This document shows positions 1 to 9,488 of a stretch of DNA of 64,000 bases, piece after piece. The notes under the pieces were generated by a model. The model was not told the origin of the DNA, ran no database searches, and saw only the letters and a program-made list of their open reading frames with translations. The stretch is from CAUUCF01 sp963543695 (GTDB lineage Bacteria; Pseudomonadota; Gammaproteobacteria; UBA9339): NCBI GenBank assembly GCA_963543695.1, contig CAUUCF010000002.1, forward strand, positions 1 through 64,000, written 5' to 3'. Position 1 is the stretch's first letter. Every line of letters begins with the position of its first letter. The position numbers and the translations under genes were made by a program.

Positions 1-214
1 TAAAAAGCAATTCGTTTTTACGCGATAAATGATGTAACCTAAAATGTAATTGTTTATCTAAAAAATCAAACCATAACGTCTTCTGTTTAGCAACAAAACT
101 TAACCCATCTTCATTCCAAACAAAATATTCTCTTTCTTCCGGAACCACCGTAACCGGTTCTAATAAAAATAATTCTTCTTCGATCCAATGATCAGCTAAA
201 ATTAAAATTTTCAC
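1..214 (-). CDS. rsmJ: 16S rRNA guanine-N2 methyltransferase RsmJ, N-terminal part
   Basis: This is the first 71 codons of a minus-strand gene that runs off the left edge. It begins at a GTG (212-214) and reads MKILILADHW..., later YFVWNEDGL, LWFDFLDKQLHFRL and LSRKNELL. The pattern of a short strand ending in DGL, then a hydrophobic-DFLD stretch followed by HFRL/HLSRKNELL, resembles the N-terminus of short-form RsmJ (YhiQ), which methylates G1516 of 16S rRNA using SAM. The SAM-binding motifs would lie outside the window, so identification rests on the N-terminal domain only. It starts four bases after the deoB stop and is probably cotranscribed with it. Confidence 0.55.
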   Translation of the reverse strand, partial: MKILILADHWIEEELFLLEPVTVVPEEREYFVWNEDGLSFVAKQKTLWFDFLDKQLHFRLHHLSRKNELLF

Positions 215-218
215 TTAC

Positions 219-1373
219 TTATAATTTTTGACCACAGGTTAAAGGAGAAATACCTAAATAAGTAGCAACCGTTTGCCCAATATCTGCAAACGTATCTCGC
301 TCCCCTAAAGCACCTTGATAACCGTTACCATACAATAAAATAGGTACTTGTTCTCTAGTATGGTCAGTACCTGCAGCAGTCGGATCACATCCGTGATCAG
401 CAGTAATAATCAATAAATCCTCCGACGTTAATAATGGCATTAATTCTCCTAATTGCTGGTCAAAAAACTCAAGGGCTTTACCGTAACCCAACGCGTCTCT
501 ACGATGACCATATAATTCGTCAAAACCAACGAAATTAACGAACACTAATTCATCATGCTGCGGACATTCTCTGACAATTTGTAATACGGCTTGCCAAGTT
601 TCTTCCAAACGATGAACGTCAAAATGTCGCGAAATTCCACGATGAGCAAAAATATCGGCAATTTTACCTACTGACGTTACTTTTTTCCCTGCAGCTACTA
701 AATGATCTAATAACGTATTCCCCGTTGGTGCTACTGCAAAATCACGTCGATGGTTCGTACGTACGAAATGGCCCTTAGCATCTTTAACAAAGGGTCTAGC
801 AATTACCCTCCCAATCCGATAAGGTTTAACTAATTCAAAAACTACTTCGCACAAATCATAAAGTTTACCTAAACCGAAAGTAGTTTCACTAGCGGCAATC
901 TGAAAAACACTGTCTGCTGAAGTATAACAAATAGGTTGCCCCGTTAATTCATGCTGCACCCCTAAACGATTAATAATTTCAGTTCCAGACGCACGTCCGC
1001 TACCTAAAATTCCTGGTAAACCAGTTTTTGCTAAAATTTCTTCTACCAATTTCGGCGGAAACTGATCTCCAAAATAACCCCACTTAAATAAAGTAGGTAA
1101 ACCTGCTATTTCCCAATGACCGCTAGGAGTATCTTTACCCACACTGATTTCGTTAGCTTTTGCAAAGGCTCCAATTAAATTCGTTTCGTCATGTCCATCC
1201 ACTAGTGCATTTAACCCTAAATGGCGTAAATTAGGAATTGACAAGTTCATTCGTTCTCGAATATGTTGGTAAGTATTACTACCTTCGTCACCAAAATTGA
1301 CCGCATCTTTAGCATTGCCAATACCGAAAGAATCCATCACCAAAAGAAACACTCTTTTCATAAACAAGCCCAT
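219..1373 (-). CDS. deoB: phosphopentomutase DeoB
   Basis: DeoB interconverts ribose-1-phosphate and ribose-5-phosphate (also the deoxy forms), linking nucleoside salvage to the pentose phosphate pool. The 384 residues match the family length. The N-terminal metal-binding MDSFGIG, the GKDTPSGHWE loop carrying the phosphorylated Thr (about residue 82), GSGRASGTEIINRLG and the C-terminal TADHGCDPTAAGTDHTRE metal site of the alkaline-phosphatase superfamily are all present. The ATG at 1373 overlaps the murA stop as TAATG, suggesting translational coupling; an in-frame ATG four codons later (1361) is an alternative start that would begin MKRVFLLVMDS as in most homologues. Confidence 0.96.
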   Translation of the reverse strand: MGLFMKRVFLLVMDSFGIGNAKDAVNFGDEGSNTYQHIRERMNLSIPNLRHLGLNALVDGHDETNLIGAFAKANEISVGKDTPSGHWEIAGLPTLFKWGYFGDQFPPKLVEEILAKTGLPGILGSGRASGTEIINRLGVQHELTGQPICYTSADSVFQIAASETTFGLGKLYDLCEVVFELVKPYRIGRVIARPFVKDAKGHFVRTNHRRDFAVAPTGNTLLDHLVAAGKKVTSVGKIADIFAHRGISRHFDVHRLEETWQAVLQIVRECPQHDELVFVNFVGFDELYGHRRDALGYGKALEFFDQQLGELMPLLTSEDLLIITADHGCDPTAAGTDHTREQVPILLYGNGYQGALGERDTFADIGQTVATYLGISPLTCGQKL

Positions 1374-2638
1374 TAATTTTTAATACGTTCTACTTTTGCT
1401 CCTAATTGCGATAATTTCTCTTCTAATCTTTCGTATCCACGGTCAACATGGTAGATACGATCAACTACCGTTTTACCGTTAGCAACTAATCCAGCTAAGA
1501 CCAAACTAGCTGAAGCCCTTAAATCTGTAGCCATTACTTCTGCACCGGACAAACATTCTTGTCCAAAAACCGTAGCAATATTTCCGTGTAAATCAATTCT
1601 GGCTCCTAAACGCCTTAGCTCCTGAACGTGCATCATACGGTTTTCAAAAATAGTTTCTTCAATTACTCCGGTACCCGTTGCTACACAATTAATTGCTAAA
1701 AATTGTGCTTGCATGTCGGTAGGAAAACCGGGATAAACTTTAGTGGTTACGTTAACAGCTTTAGGACGTTTACCTTTCATATCTAACGAAATTGAATCTT
1801 TATCAATAACGATTTCTCCACCCATTTCGGTAAATTTTTCTAAAACAATCGTTAAATCGCTCGGCACTACTTTTTCTACTCTAACTTTACCTTTACTAAT
1901 CGCCGCAGCCGCTAAATAAGTTCCGGCTTCGATACGGTCTGGCATGATCGTATACGTCCCCCCCTTCAATTTTTCTACCCCTTCAATTTTTAAAGTAGGA
2001 GTACCAATACCGGTAATTTTTGCCCCTAACACGTTTAAAAAATTAGCTAAATCACAGACTTCCGGCTCAATCGCCGCGTTCTCTAAATAAGTAATTCCTT
2101 CTGCTAAAACCGCAGCCATTAACAAATTTTCCGTACCGGTAACCGTTACTAAATCCATCGTCACTTTATTCCCGAATAATCGCTTTAACTTAGTTGTTCC
2201 GGCGATGTAACCATCTTTTAAATCAAAAATTACCCCTAATTTTTCTAAGCCTTTTAAATGTTGATCAATAGGACGTACTCCAATTGCACAACCGCCTGGT
2301 AAAGAAACTTTAGCCTGCTGATAACGTCCCATTAAAGGCCCTAAAACTAATACCGAAGCACGCATTTGTTTAACTAAATCATAAGAAGCTTCAAAATTAT
2401 TTATTCGACTCGCATCTATCGTTAAGCTGTTCTCCGCAGTCCAAACAATTTTAGCTCCTAAATTTTCTAACAATCGTATCGTAGTTTCGACGTCATGCAA
2501 ACGAGGTACGTTATGTAAAACTACGGTTTCATTCGTTAAAATAGTAGCAAATAAAATTGGTAAGGCTGCATTTTTAGCTCCCGAAATAATCACCGATCCG
2601 TTAATCGGATAACCACCATAAACTAATAATTTATCCAT
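1373..2638 (-). CDS. murA: UDP-N-acetylglucosamine 1-carboxyvinyltransferase MurA
   Basis: MurA transfers enolpyruvate from PEP to UDP-GlcNAc, the first committed cytoplasmic step of peptidoglycan synthesis. The 421-residue length is typical of the two-domain inside-out alpha/beta barrel. The catalytic loop PGGCAIGVRPIDQHLKGL carries Cys at about 117 (the residue alkylated by fosfomycin in family members). SGAKNAALPI near the start and YPGFPTDMQAQ near residue 305 are further signature stretches. Its start overlaps the end of the upstream unrecognised gene by eight bases, and its stop overlaps the deoB start, so it lies within the glycolytic/cell-wall transcription unit. Confidence 0.98.
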   Translation of the reverse strand: MDKLLVYGGYPINGSVIISGAKNAALPILFATILTNETVVLHNVPRLHDVETTIRLLENLGAKIVWTAENSLTIDASRINNFEASYDLVKQMRASVLVLGPLMGRYQQAKVSLPGGCAIGVRPIDQHLKGLEKLGVIFDLKDGYIAGTTKLKRLFGNKVTMDLVTVTGTENLLMAAVLAEGITYLENAAIEPEVCDLANFLNVLGAKITGIGTPTLKIEGVEKLKGGTYTIMPDRIEAGTYLAAAAISKGKVRVEKVVPSDLTIVLEKFTEMGGEIVIDKDSISLDMKGKRPKAVNVTTKVYPGFPTDMQAQFLAINCVATGTGVIEETIFENRMMHVQELRRLGARIDLHGNIATVFGQECLSGAEVMATDLRASASLVLAGLVANGKTVVDRIYHVDRGYERLEEKLSQLGAKVERIKN

Positions 2639-3626
2639 CGTTCATTACCCAAGAATTATTGTTTGGCTTGTTTTCTATATTTTGTTGCTTTTCTTTCTCT
2701 AAAAATTCAATCCGCTGTTGATAAGCACGTTGAACCGTTTTAATCCGCTGTACATCATCCGGGTTTAACAATTGTATTGCTTCAACCTGAACCATCACCG
2801 CTCTTAAATCTCGGATCATTTTCAAAAACGCATTTTCTATTGTTCCCCTTAATTCAATTCTTCCTCGCTCAAATTTCGCTAAAATTTCATTACACTGCTC
2901 TAATACTGAAGACAAATTGAAATTTTCACCTAAGTTTCTTGCTTGATAATCTTTTAACGAGCAACATAAATTAATTTTAAAATCCGAATAGTTCGTAACG
3001 TTAAGACCCGCATTACTTAAAATTTCCTTTTTATTTGCAATAATCACCGGTTGATCTTCCAACAACCCAGTTAACTCCAATTCGTTTAAACGAATCGTTC
3101 CGTTTTGCGCTAAAAAATTCCTGATTTCCTCAGCAAAAGATCTTTGATAATTTTCCCAATTTTGATCTTGTTCTGCAATTAAATTATTGAACGCATCTAG
3201 TTTAATCTGTTCTTCTAAAGTTTCTAATGACACTCGCGTTGTTTTCAATGTTTCTAAATCACCGTTTAATAAAATCGTATCGTTATCATCCCCTAACACC
3301 TCACCGTAATCTTCTTTCAATTTTGTTGATACTTCTAAGGTTTGAACTACACACTCAATGCACTCTTTAAAAAGGGAATTTTTATTAGCTAAAATTTTTA
3401 CTGCTTGATCAATATGATACAGTACGTTAAAAGATAAATAGACTATCTTATTAGGATGTTCTACCGCCACTTCTATTTGTTTCTCTGAAATAAATTGAGG
3501 AATTTTTAAATCACTTACCCAAACATTAGTCGTAGACAATTTTACAATTTCTCTAAATAAAGCTGGTATTTTATCTTTTAAAAAATTTATCCTGATTACC
3601 GTATCACTATTTACAAATTTATCCAT
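2631..3626 (-). CDS. unrecognised 331-aa protein between the small membrane protein gene and murA
   Basis: I do not recognise this protein. It has no signal peptide or membrane segment. The first 130 residues mix alpha and beta character; residues 130-300 are acidic and helix-rich, with a long predicted helix near the end (VQRIKTVQRAYQQRIEFLEKEK) that could form a coiled coil, then a low-complexity Asn-rich tail. It starts two bases after the stop of the 64-aa membrane protein gene and overlaps murA by eight bases, so it is translated as part of the glycolysis-murA operon. Codon use matches the neighbours, so it looks like a resident lineage-specific gene. The function is unknown. Confidence 0.8.
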   Translation of the reverse strand: MDKFVNSDTVIRINFLKDKIPALFREIVKLSTTNVWVSDLKIPQFISEKQIEVAVEHPNKIVYLSFNVLYHIDQAVKILANKNSLFKECIECVVQTLEVSTKLKEDYGEVLGDDNDTILLNGDLETLKTTRVSLETLEEQIKLDAFNNLIAEQDQNWENYQRSFAEEIRNFLAQNGTIRLNELELTGLLEDQPVIIANKKEILSNAGLNVTNYSDFKINLCCSLKDYQARNLGENFNLSSVLEQCNEILAKFERGRIELRGTIENAFLKMIRDLRAVMVQVEAIQLLNPDDVQRIKTVQRAYQQRIEFLEKEKQQNIENKPNNNSWVMNDG

Positions 3627-3628
3627 AA

Positions 3629-3823
3629 TTAAACCTTCCTCAAGAAAAATACGATACTTCCAATTACTAAAATTAAAAACAAAATTAAAAAACCTAACGC
3701 TAAAAAACTTTTAGAAACTTTTTTTTCGGTAAACAAATCAGGCGACTGTTGCAGAAAAAGCAACAGTCTAACCATGATTAAAAGTAATATTAAAACATAA
3801 CCTATCTTGCCTAAAATACTCAT
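3629..3823 (-). CDS. small two-helix membrane protein, unrecognised
   Basis: The 64-residue product consists of two hydrophobic helices (about residues 5-25 and 39-61) joined by a short polar loop (QQSPDLFTEKKVSK) and ends in RKV, so a hairpin-like inner-membrane protein is likely. The start ATG overlaps the pyk stop as ATGA, which supports it as a genuine, coupled gene. A near-perfect 9-bp inverted repeat lies inside its coding sequence. I cannot assign a family; short operon-embedded membrane proteins of this sort are usually poorly characterised. Confidence 0.7.
   Translation of the reverse strand: MSILGKIGYVLILLLIMVRLLLFLQQSPDLFTEKKVSKSFLALGFLILFLILVIGSIVFFLRKV
3744..3768 (-). other. 9-bp perfect hairpin inside the small membrane protein gene
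   Basis: GACTGTTGC and GCAACAGTC flank a 7-base loop. In the minus-strand transcript the loop is U-rich (UUUUUCU). It lies about 55-80 bases downstream of the pyk stop, inside the 64-aa reading frame. There is no U-run right after the stem, so it is not a classical terminator, but it could slow transcription or protect the 3' end of the upstream pyk message. Coding constraint (RLLLFLQQS) is a simpler explanation. Confidence 0.3.
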
Positions 3824-5253
3824 TGTGCTTGTAACACGAATAAAGCATCAGACTGATATGGATCACTTGGCTCTTTTTCTTCTAAGATCACCATTTGTTC
3901 CCCCACCTTCACTAAGCCTAATTCTTTTGCTTTTTCAATCATTGCAATTTTTAAGCCTACACAATCACCTTGGTATTTAAAATTTACCGGAATAACGTTA
4001 CGGTATAAAATTAATTGTCCCAATATTTGCTCGTTTTCCGTTAAAGCAACAATTGGCAAATTAGCGTTTTCACGCGAAGCCCATAACGGCATAGTTCCAT
4101 TATTCGTTAAAATTACCATTACTTTCGCTTTCACTTGATTAGCCAAATCAACAGCCGCTTTTGCCATTAATCGATCGTTACCGATGGTTAAACCGTCTAT
4201 TGACGGATAATAAGTAGCACGAACTGATCCTTTTAATAAAGTTTCAGCATTTTCACATATTTTAGCCATCGTTTTAATTACCAATGCCGGATGATCACCC
4301 GTTGCTGATTCCGCAGATAACATTACCGCATCCGTACCATCCCATACTGCATTTGCAACGTCTGAAACTTCAGCACGTGTTGGCACCACGTTATGAATCA
4401 TCGTTTCTAACATTTGCGTTGCCACGATTACCGGTTTACCAATCATTCTCGCGTATTCTAACATCAATTTTTGCGCAGCAGGAACTGCTTCATCTCCAAT
4501 TTCTACGGCTAAATCTCCACGAGCAACCATGATTCCATCCCCCGCCTCAATAATTACCTTTAAATTTTCCGGTTCAATTGCTTCAATACGTTCTATTTTG
4601 CTAATTACTTTTGCTACCCCACCTGCTTCTCGAACTAAACGTTTCGTTTCTAACACGTCTTCAGCTGATCGTACAAAAGAAATCGCTAAATAATCTACTT
4701 TCAAACTAACTGCCACTTTAAGATCTTCCCGATCTTTATCCGTTAAAGCTCCAGCAGATAGTCCTCCTCCTTGGCGATTAATTCCTTTATGATTAGATAA
4801 AACACCACCTACTTGAGTACGACAAAAAATTTTATTTCCTTCTACTTTTTCTACTACTAAAATAATAAAACCATCATTCAATAGTAACACGTCCCCTACT
4901 TTAACATCCTTAGGTAGATCCTTATAATCGATTCCAACCTGCTTTTGATCCCCTTCTTCTTTAGGTAAATCAGCGTTTAAAATAAACGTATCCCCTACGT
5001 TTAAAGTAATTTTACCTTCTTTAAATCTAGCTACTCTAATTTTAGGCCCTTGTAGATCTCCTAAAATTGCAACTGGTTTACCAACGCTTTTAGCTGCACG
5101 CCTAACCGTATCGACTAACGCCTGCTTTTCAGCAGTAGAACCATGAGAGAAATTTAAACGTACGACGTTTACCCCCGCTTCAATCATTTTTACTAACTCT
5201 TCAAAAGAACTAGAAGCCGGACCTAAAGTTGAAACAATTTTTGTTTTTTTCAT
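3820..5253 (-). CDS. pyk: pyruvate kinase
   Basis: Pyruvate kinase converts PEP and ADP to pyruvate and ATP at the end of glycolysis. The 477 residues start TKIVSTLGPASSS and contain RLNFSHGS, the catalytic-Lys region VISKIERIEAIEN-like (KVISKIERIEAIEPEN), MVARGDLAVEIG, and the TMIHNVVPTRAEVSDVANAV stretch, followed by a full C-terminal allosteric domain. The start ATG overlaps the pgk stop as ATGA, and the stop overlaps the next start, so it is coupled on both sides in the tkt-gap-pgk-pyk operon. Its product feeds the pyruvate oxidoreductase encoded about 6 kb away. Confidence 0.98.
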   Translation of the reverse strand: MKKTKIVSTLGPASSSFEELVKMIEAGVNVVRLNFSHGSTAEKQALVDTVRRAAKSVGKPVAILGDLQGPKIRVARFKEGKITLNVGDTFILNADLPKEEGDQKQVGIDYKDLPKDVKVGDVLLLNDGFIILVVEKVEGNKIFCRTQVGGVLSNHKGINRQGGGLSAGALTDKDREDLKVAVSLKVDYLAISFVRSAEDVLETKRLVREAGGVAKVISKIERIEAIEPENLKVIIEAGDGIMVARGDLAVEIGDEAVPAAQKLMLEYARMIGKPVIVATQMLETMIHNVVPTRAEVSDVANAVWDGTDAVMLSAESATGDHPALVIKTMAKICENAETLLKGSVRATYYPSIDGLTIGNDRLMAKAAVDLANQVKAKVMVILTNNGTMPLWASRENANLPIVALTENEQILGQLILYRNVIPVNFKYQGDCVGLKIAMIEKAKELGLVKVGEQMVILEEKEPSDPYQSDALFVLQAQ

Positions 5254-6437
5254 ATTATATTTTCACCACGCATTTTTAAAACTTTGACTGCTGGTAACTC
5301 TAAACCTTGTAAATACTCTAAGAATGCTCCACCAGCAGTTGAAACATAAGAGAAACGATTTGTGGCTAGCTTAAATTTTTCAATAGCAGCTACCGTATCA
5401 CCGCCACCGGCTAAAGTAAAAGCCTCTGCTTGAGCAATCGCATTAGCTATTGCTTTCGTACCATTACTAAATTCATCTAGCTCGAACATTCCTAAAGGAC
5501 CGTTCCAAATAATAGTGTTGGCCCGTTTTACCATCGCGACTAAATTTTCAATCGTTTGCGGACCGATATCTAAAATAATATCGTCATCGCTAATTTCCGT
5601 TACTAATTTAATCACCCCTTTGGCCGTTTCACTTATTTCTTTAGCCACAACCACGTCGATCGGTAATGGAATAGAGACGTTCAACTTTTGAGCCGTAGCT
5701 AAGAGCTCTTTTGCTTTGCCTACGAAATCTACTTCGCAAAGTGACTTTCCAATATTATAACCTTGAGCTAATAAAAAAGTATTAGCAATTCCTCCCCCTA
5801 ATAAAAGGAAATTAACTTTCGTTAAAAAATTTTCTAATAACTGCAATTTCGTTGACACTTTAGCTCCACACGTAATAGCCATTAAAGGTTTACGAGGCAT
5901 TTCTAAAGCTTTTGACAACGCTTCAATTTCTTGTGTTAATAAAGGACCAGCTACTGCTATTTTAGCAAATTGTGCCACTCCATAAGTAGAAGCTTGAGCA
6001 CGGTGAGCAGTTGCAAAAGCATCCATAACGAAAATATCACATAAGTTAGCCATTTTTTTAGCTAACGTTTCATCATTTTTCTTTTCTCCAACGTTAAAAC
6101 GGACATTCTCTAATAATACTAATTCCCCATTTTCAACTGCTACTCCATCCAACCAATCTTTTTCTAAACGAATCGTTTTACCAAACTGGTTACTTAACCA
6201 AGCGGCTACCGGTTTTAAAGAAAAATTTTCGTCAAATTCCCCTTCTTTAGGTTGACCAAGATGAGACATTACCATCACTTTAGCACCTTGATTAACCGCT
6301 AACTGTAAAGTAGGTAAAGAAGCGAACAAACGTTTTTCACTAGTGATTTGCCCGTTTTTAATCGGAACGTTAAAATCTACCCTGATTAAAACCCGTTGAC
6401 CACGAAGATCAACGTCTTGCATTTTTAATATACCCAT
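5250..6437 (-). CDS. pgk: phosphoglycerate kinase
   Basis: Pgk transfers the acyl phosphate of 1,3-bisphosphoglycerate to ADP in the cytoplasm. The substrate-binding RVDFNVP, MSHLGQP, MDAFATAHRAQAST, the nucleotide-domain GGGIANTFL and the terminal GGGDTVAAIEKF with TAGGAFLEYL are all present. I place the start at ATG 6437 (MGILKMQDVDLRGQR..., 395 aa), which matches homologues and has a purine-rich GGATGAAAAA before it; an in-frame TTG four codons upstream (6449) is possible but less likely. It follows gap by about a dozen bases and its stop overlaps the pyk start. Confidence 0.97.
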   Translation of the reverse strand: MGILKMQDVDLRGQRVLIRVDFNVPIKNGQITSEKRLFASLPTLQLAVNQGAKVMVMSHLGQPKEGEFDENFSLKPVAAWLSNQFGKTIRLEKDWLDGVAVENGELVLLENVRFNVGEKKNDETLAKKMANLCDIFVMDAFATAHRAQASTYGVAQFAKIAVAGPLLTQEIEALSKALEMPRKPLMAITCGAKVSTKLQLLENFLTKVNFLLLGGGIANTFLLAQGYNIGKSLCEVDFVGKAKELLATAQKLNVSIPLPIDVVVAKEISETAKGVIKLVTEISDDDIILDIGPQTIENLVAMVKRANTIIWNGPLGMFELDEFSNGTKAIANAIAQAEAFTLAGGGDTVAAIEKFKLATNRFSYVSTAGGAFLEYLQGLELPAVKVLKMRGENII

Positions 6438-6449
6438 TTTTTCATCCAA

Positions 6450-7454
6450 TTATAAACTTAACCAATATTTATTAACGTCTAACATTCTGGTAGAAAAACC
6501 CCATTCGTTATCGTACCAAGACAATACTTTTACGACGTTTCCTAAAACCTTAGTTTGGGTAGCTTCAAAAATAGAAGATAAAGCTACGTGGTTAAAATCT
6601 TGCGATACTAAAGGTAAATCATTGTATCCTAGCACTCCTTTTAATTCTCGTTGTGAAGCTTCTAACATCAACTGGTTAATTTCTTCTTTCGTCGTAGTAC
6701 GTTTAGCTTCAAATACTAAATCTACTAACGAAACGTTTGCCGTTGGTACTCTCACCGCAAATCCATCTAATTTACCCGCTAATTCCGGTAAAACTAAACC
6801 TACTGCCGCTGCCGCACCCGTTTTAGTTGGGATCATAGAAAGAGCAGCTGCCCTAGCTCGACGTAAATCTTTATGGTAACCGTCAATTAAAACCTGATCA
6901 TTCGTATAAGAATGAATCGTCGTCATTAACCCCGTCACAATTCCGATTTTAGCTTGCAATACTTTAGCCATTGGAGCTAAACAATTGGTCGTGCAAGAAC
7001 CGTTAGAAATTACTTGATCTTGGCTTGTTAATATTTCGTGATTAACCCCATAAACTACCGTAGCGTCTACTTCTTTACCTGGCGCCGAAATCATTACTTT
7101 TCTAGCTCCTGCTTGAAGATGCGCCATTGCTTTCGATTTTTCGGTAAATTTTCCAGTACATTCAAAAACAATATCGACCGCTAATTCTTTCCACGGTAAA
7201 TCCGCAGGATTTTTCTCTGAACAAACCCTAATAACGTCTCCATTAACAATTAAATTATTACCCTGAACACTTACTTCGCCTTTAAAAGGACCATGAATCG
7301 TATCATATTTCGTCAAATGCGCATTAATCGCCGCATCTCCTAAGTCATTAATTGCAACTACTTGCATCTCTTTACGATAACCTTCTTCATAAATAGCCCG
7401 TAAAACATTACGACCAATTCTTCCGTAACCATTAATTGCAATTCTAATTGTCAT
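6450..7454 (-). CDS. gap: type I glyceraldehyde-3-phosphate dehydrogenase
   Basis: GAPDH oxidises and phosphorylates glyceraldehyde-3-phosphate with NAD. The 334-aa protein has the NAD-binding INGYGRIGRNVLRA, an acidic residue after the second strand (INDLGD) favouring NAD over NADP, the active-site SNGSCTTNC with Cys about 154, His in TTIHSYTNDQ, and RAAALSMIPTKTGAA. The active-site region separates it from erythrose-4-phosphate dehydrogenase (Epd), which has SNASCTTNC and IHSAMHDQ. The start overlaps the tkt stop by eleven bases, giving the tkt-gap-pgk-pyk order familiar from Legionella and Coxiella. Confidence 0.97.
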   Translation of the reverse strand: MTIRIAINGYGRIGRNVLRAIYEEGYRKEMQVVAINDLGDAAINAHLTKYDTIHGPFKGEVSVQGNNLIVNGDVIRVCSEKNPADLPWKELAVDIVFECTGKFTEKSKAMAHLQAGARKVMISAPGKEVDATVVYGVNHEILTSQDQVISNGSCTTNCLAPMAKVLQAKIGIVTGLMTTIHSYTNDQVLIDGYHKDLRRARAAALSMIPTKTGAAAAVGLVLPELAGKLDGFAVRVPTANVSLVDLVFEAKRTTTKEEINQLMLEASQRELKGVLGYNDLPLVSQDFNHVALSSIFEATQTKVLGNVVKVLSWYDNEWGFSTRMLDVNKYWLSL

Positions 7455-9447
7455 ATCTATATTCCTCCCAATTTTTATTAAAAATTTTTGTTAATATTTG
7501 TTCTGGCGTAAAACCAAAATATTGAAATAGCCGTTGTTCTGGTGCCGATGCTCCAAAAGTGTCTAAACTAATTACTTGACCATCTTTAACGTATTGGTAC
7601 CAGCTTAGTCCGTTACCCGCTTCAATCGCGATTTTCTTTGCTCGATGCGGTAAAAGTTTATGACGATATGCTTTGGTTTGCTGATTAAAAAGCTCTTGCG
7701 ACCAAATAGAAACGACCCTCACTTTATAATTCTGAGCATCGAACAATTTGGCCGTTTCATATGCTAAACCCAATTCTGAACCAGTTGCTATTAGAATCCA
7801 TTCAGGATTATCACTATTCTCCCACAAAAGATAACCTCCTTTTGCTATTGCTGAGAATTGTGACTGGTGATAAAGATAACTAAAAACCTTTTGTCGAGAT
7901 AAAGCTAAAACCGTTGGCCCGTTATATTCCAACGCTTTTTGCCAAGCAATTAAAGTTTCAACGCTATTACCTGGTCTAAACACTTGCAAATTAGGAATCG
8001 CTCTTAACATCGTTAAATGTTCTATTGGCTGATGAGTAGGACCATCTTCACCTACGCCAATTGAATCATGGGTAAAAACGTAAATTACCTTCAATTTCAT
8101 AATGGCAGACATTCGAATGCCGTTTTCTCCATAACCCGCAAAAACTAAAAACCCTCCTCCATAAGGGAGATATCCTCCATGTAAAGCTATCCCGTTCATT
8201 ATAGCAAACATGCCAAACTCACGTACGCCATAATGAAAATAACCGATTTGACCACTTCGTTTTAAAACGGTAGGAAACAAATCTTGCGCCTGATTAGGTC
8301 TAGTAAGATTAGACGGAGTTAAATCAGCCGATCCACCTAATAAATTTGGTAGGTAGGTAGATAAAAAATTCAAAGCTTCGAAAGAAGCTTGACGAGTAGA
8401 TAACGCAAGCTTTTCGTTATTAATTTTATTTAAATATTCTTTAAAAACTTCTTCAGGAATAAGAACTTTCCCCTCTAAGTACTGCTTTAACATCGATGCT
8501 TTCTTAGGGTACGCTATTTGGTATTGATCCCACAATTGCTGCCATTGCGATTCTAGTTGTTCCCCTTTAGCTTTTAAATTATTTAATTGATACACTTCTT
8601 CAGGAAGCACAAAAGGAGGATAAGGCCAATCTAAAGATACGCGCATTTCATCGATCGTCGCTTGATCTAATGGGGCTCCATGCACTTTCGCTTGGCCCAC
8701 TAATTTACATCCGAAACCAATTTGCGTTTTACAAATCACCAAAACCGGTCGGTCACTTTTTCTGGCTTGTTCAATGACCGTTTTGATCGCAGACAATTCT
8801 CCATTACCACCACAACTTAAAACTTGCCACCCATAAGCTTGAAACCGTAAGCTAACGTCGTCTCGACACCAATTTTTAACTTGTCCGTCAATCGAAATAC
8901 CGTTATCATCCCAAAAAACGATTAATTTCTTTAAACGATGCGTACCAGCTAACGAAGCTGCTTCATGAGAAATACCTTCCATTAAACATCCGTCTCCGAC
9001 AAAGACGTAAGTATAATGATCGATTATCGGAAAATGAGGTTCGTTAAATTCTTCAGCTAACCATTTCTCTGCTAAAGCCATCCCTACTCCGTTAGCTAAA
9101 CCTTGTCCTAAAGGACCAGTCGTCGTCTCTATTCCCAAAGCTAGGGCATATTCCGGATGTCCAGGAGTTTTACTATGTAATTGCCTAAAATTAGCTAAAT
9201 CTTCTATTTTAATATCAAAACCGGCTAAATGCAGTAAACCATACAATAACATAGAACCATGACCGTTAGACAAAACGAAACGATCACGATTAATAAACCG
9301 TGGATTCTGAGGATTAACGTTTAAAAATTCTCTCCATAAGACGACGGCTACGTCTGCCATGCCTAATGGCAGACCAGGATGCCCAGATTTTGCTTTGCTA
9401 ATCGCATCAACAGCTAAAAATCTTAACGCTTTAGCCACCAAATCCAT
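7444..9447 (-). CDS. tkt: transketolase
   Basis: Transketolase moves two-carbon units between sugar phosphates using thiamine diphosphate, linking glycolysis to the pentose phosphate pathway. The 667-residue length is standard. SGHPGLPLGMADVAVVLW at the start, the ThDP motif GDGCLMEG...FWDDNGIS, and in the pyrimidine-binding domain the catalytic-Glu region NYGVREFGM-like (FHYGVREFGMFAIMNG), THDSIGVGEDGPTHQPIEHL, are clear. It is followed within its own 3' end by gap. The start at 9447 lies 41 bases downstream of the galE stop. Confidence 0.98.
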   Translation of the reverse strand: MDLVAKALRFLAVDAISKAKSGHPGLPLGMADVAVVLWREFLNVNPQNPRFINRDRFVLSNGHGSMLLYGLLHLAGFDIKIEDLANFRQLHSKTPGHPEYALALGIETTTGPLGQGLANGVGMALAEKWLAEEFNEPHFPIIDHYTYVFVGDGCLMEGISHEAASLAGTHRLKKLIVFWDDNGISIDGQVKNWCRDDVSLRFQAYGWQVLSCGGNGELSAIKTVIEQARKSDRPVLVICKTQIGFGCKLVGQAKVHGAPLDQATIDEMRVSLDWPYPPFVLPEEVYQLNNLKAKGEQLESQWQQLWDQYQIAYPKKASMLKQYLEGKVLIPEEVFKEYLNKINNEKLALSTRQASFEALNFLSTYLPNLLGGSADLTPSNLTRPNQAQDLFPTVLKRSGQIGYFHYGVREFGMFAIMNGIALHGGYLPYGGGFLVFAGYGENGIRMSAIMKLKVIYVFTHDSIGVGEDGPTHQPIEHLTMLRAIPNLQVFRPGNSVETLIAWQKALEYNGPTVLALSRQKVFSYLYHQSQFSAIAKGGYLLWENSDNPEWILIATGSELGLAYETAKLFDAQNYKVRVVSIWSQELFNQQTKAYRHKLLPHRAKKIAIEAGNGLSWYQYVKDGQVISLDTFGASAPEQRLFQYFGFTPEQILTKIFNKNWEEYRYDN

Positions 9448-9488
9448 AAATTTCTCCTAAGTTTAATTTCATACTACTTGAATTACCT

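Noticed and set aside
4284..4532. Plus-strand reading frame of 82 codons inside pyk
   Set aside because: It is antisense to conserved pyruvate kinase sequence, has no ribosome binding site and no recognisable product.
6622..6879. Plus-strand reading frame inside gap
   Set aside because: It is a shadow of conserved GAPDH codons on the other strand.
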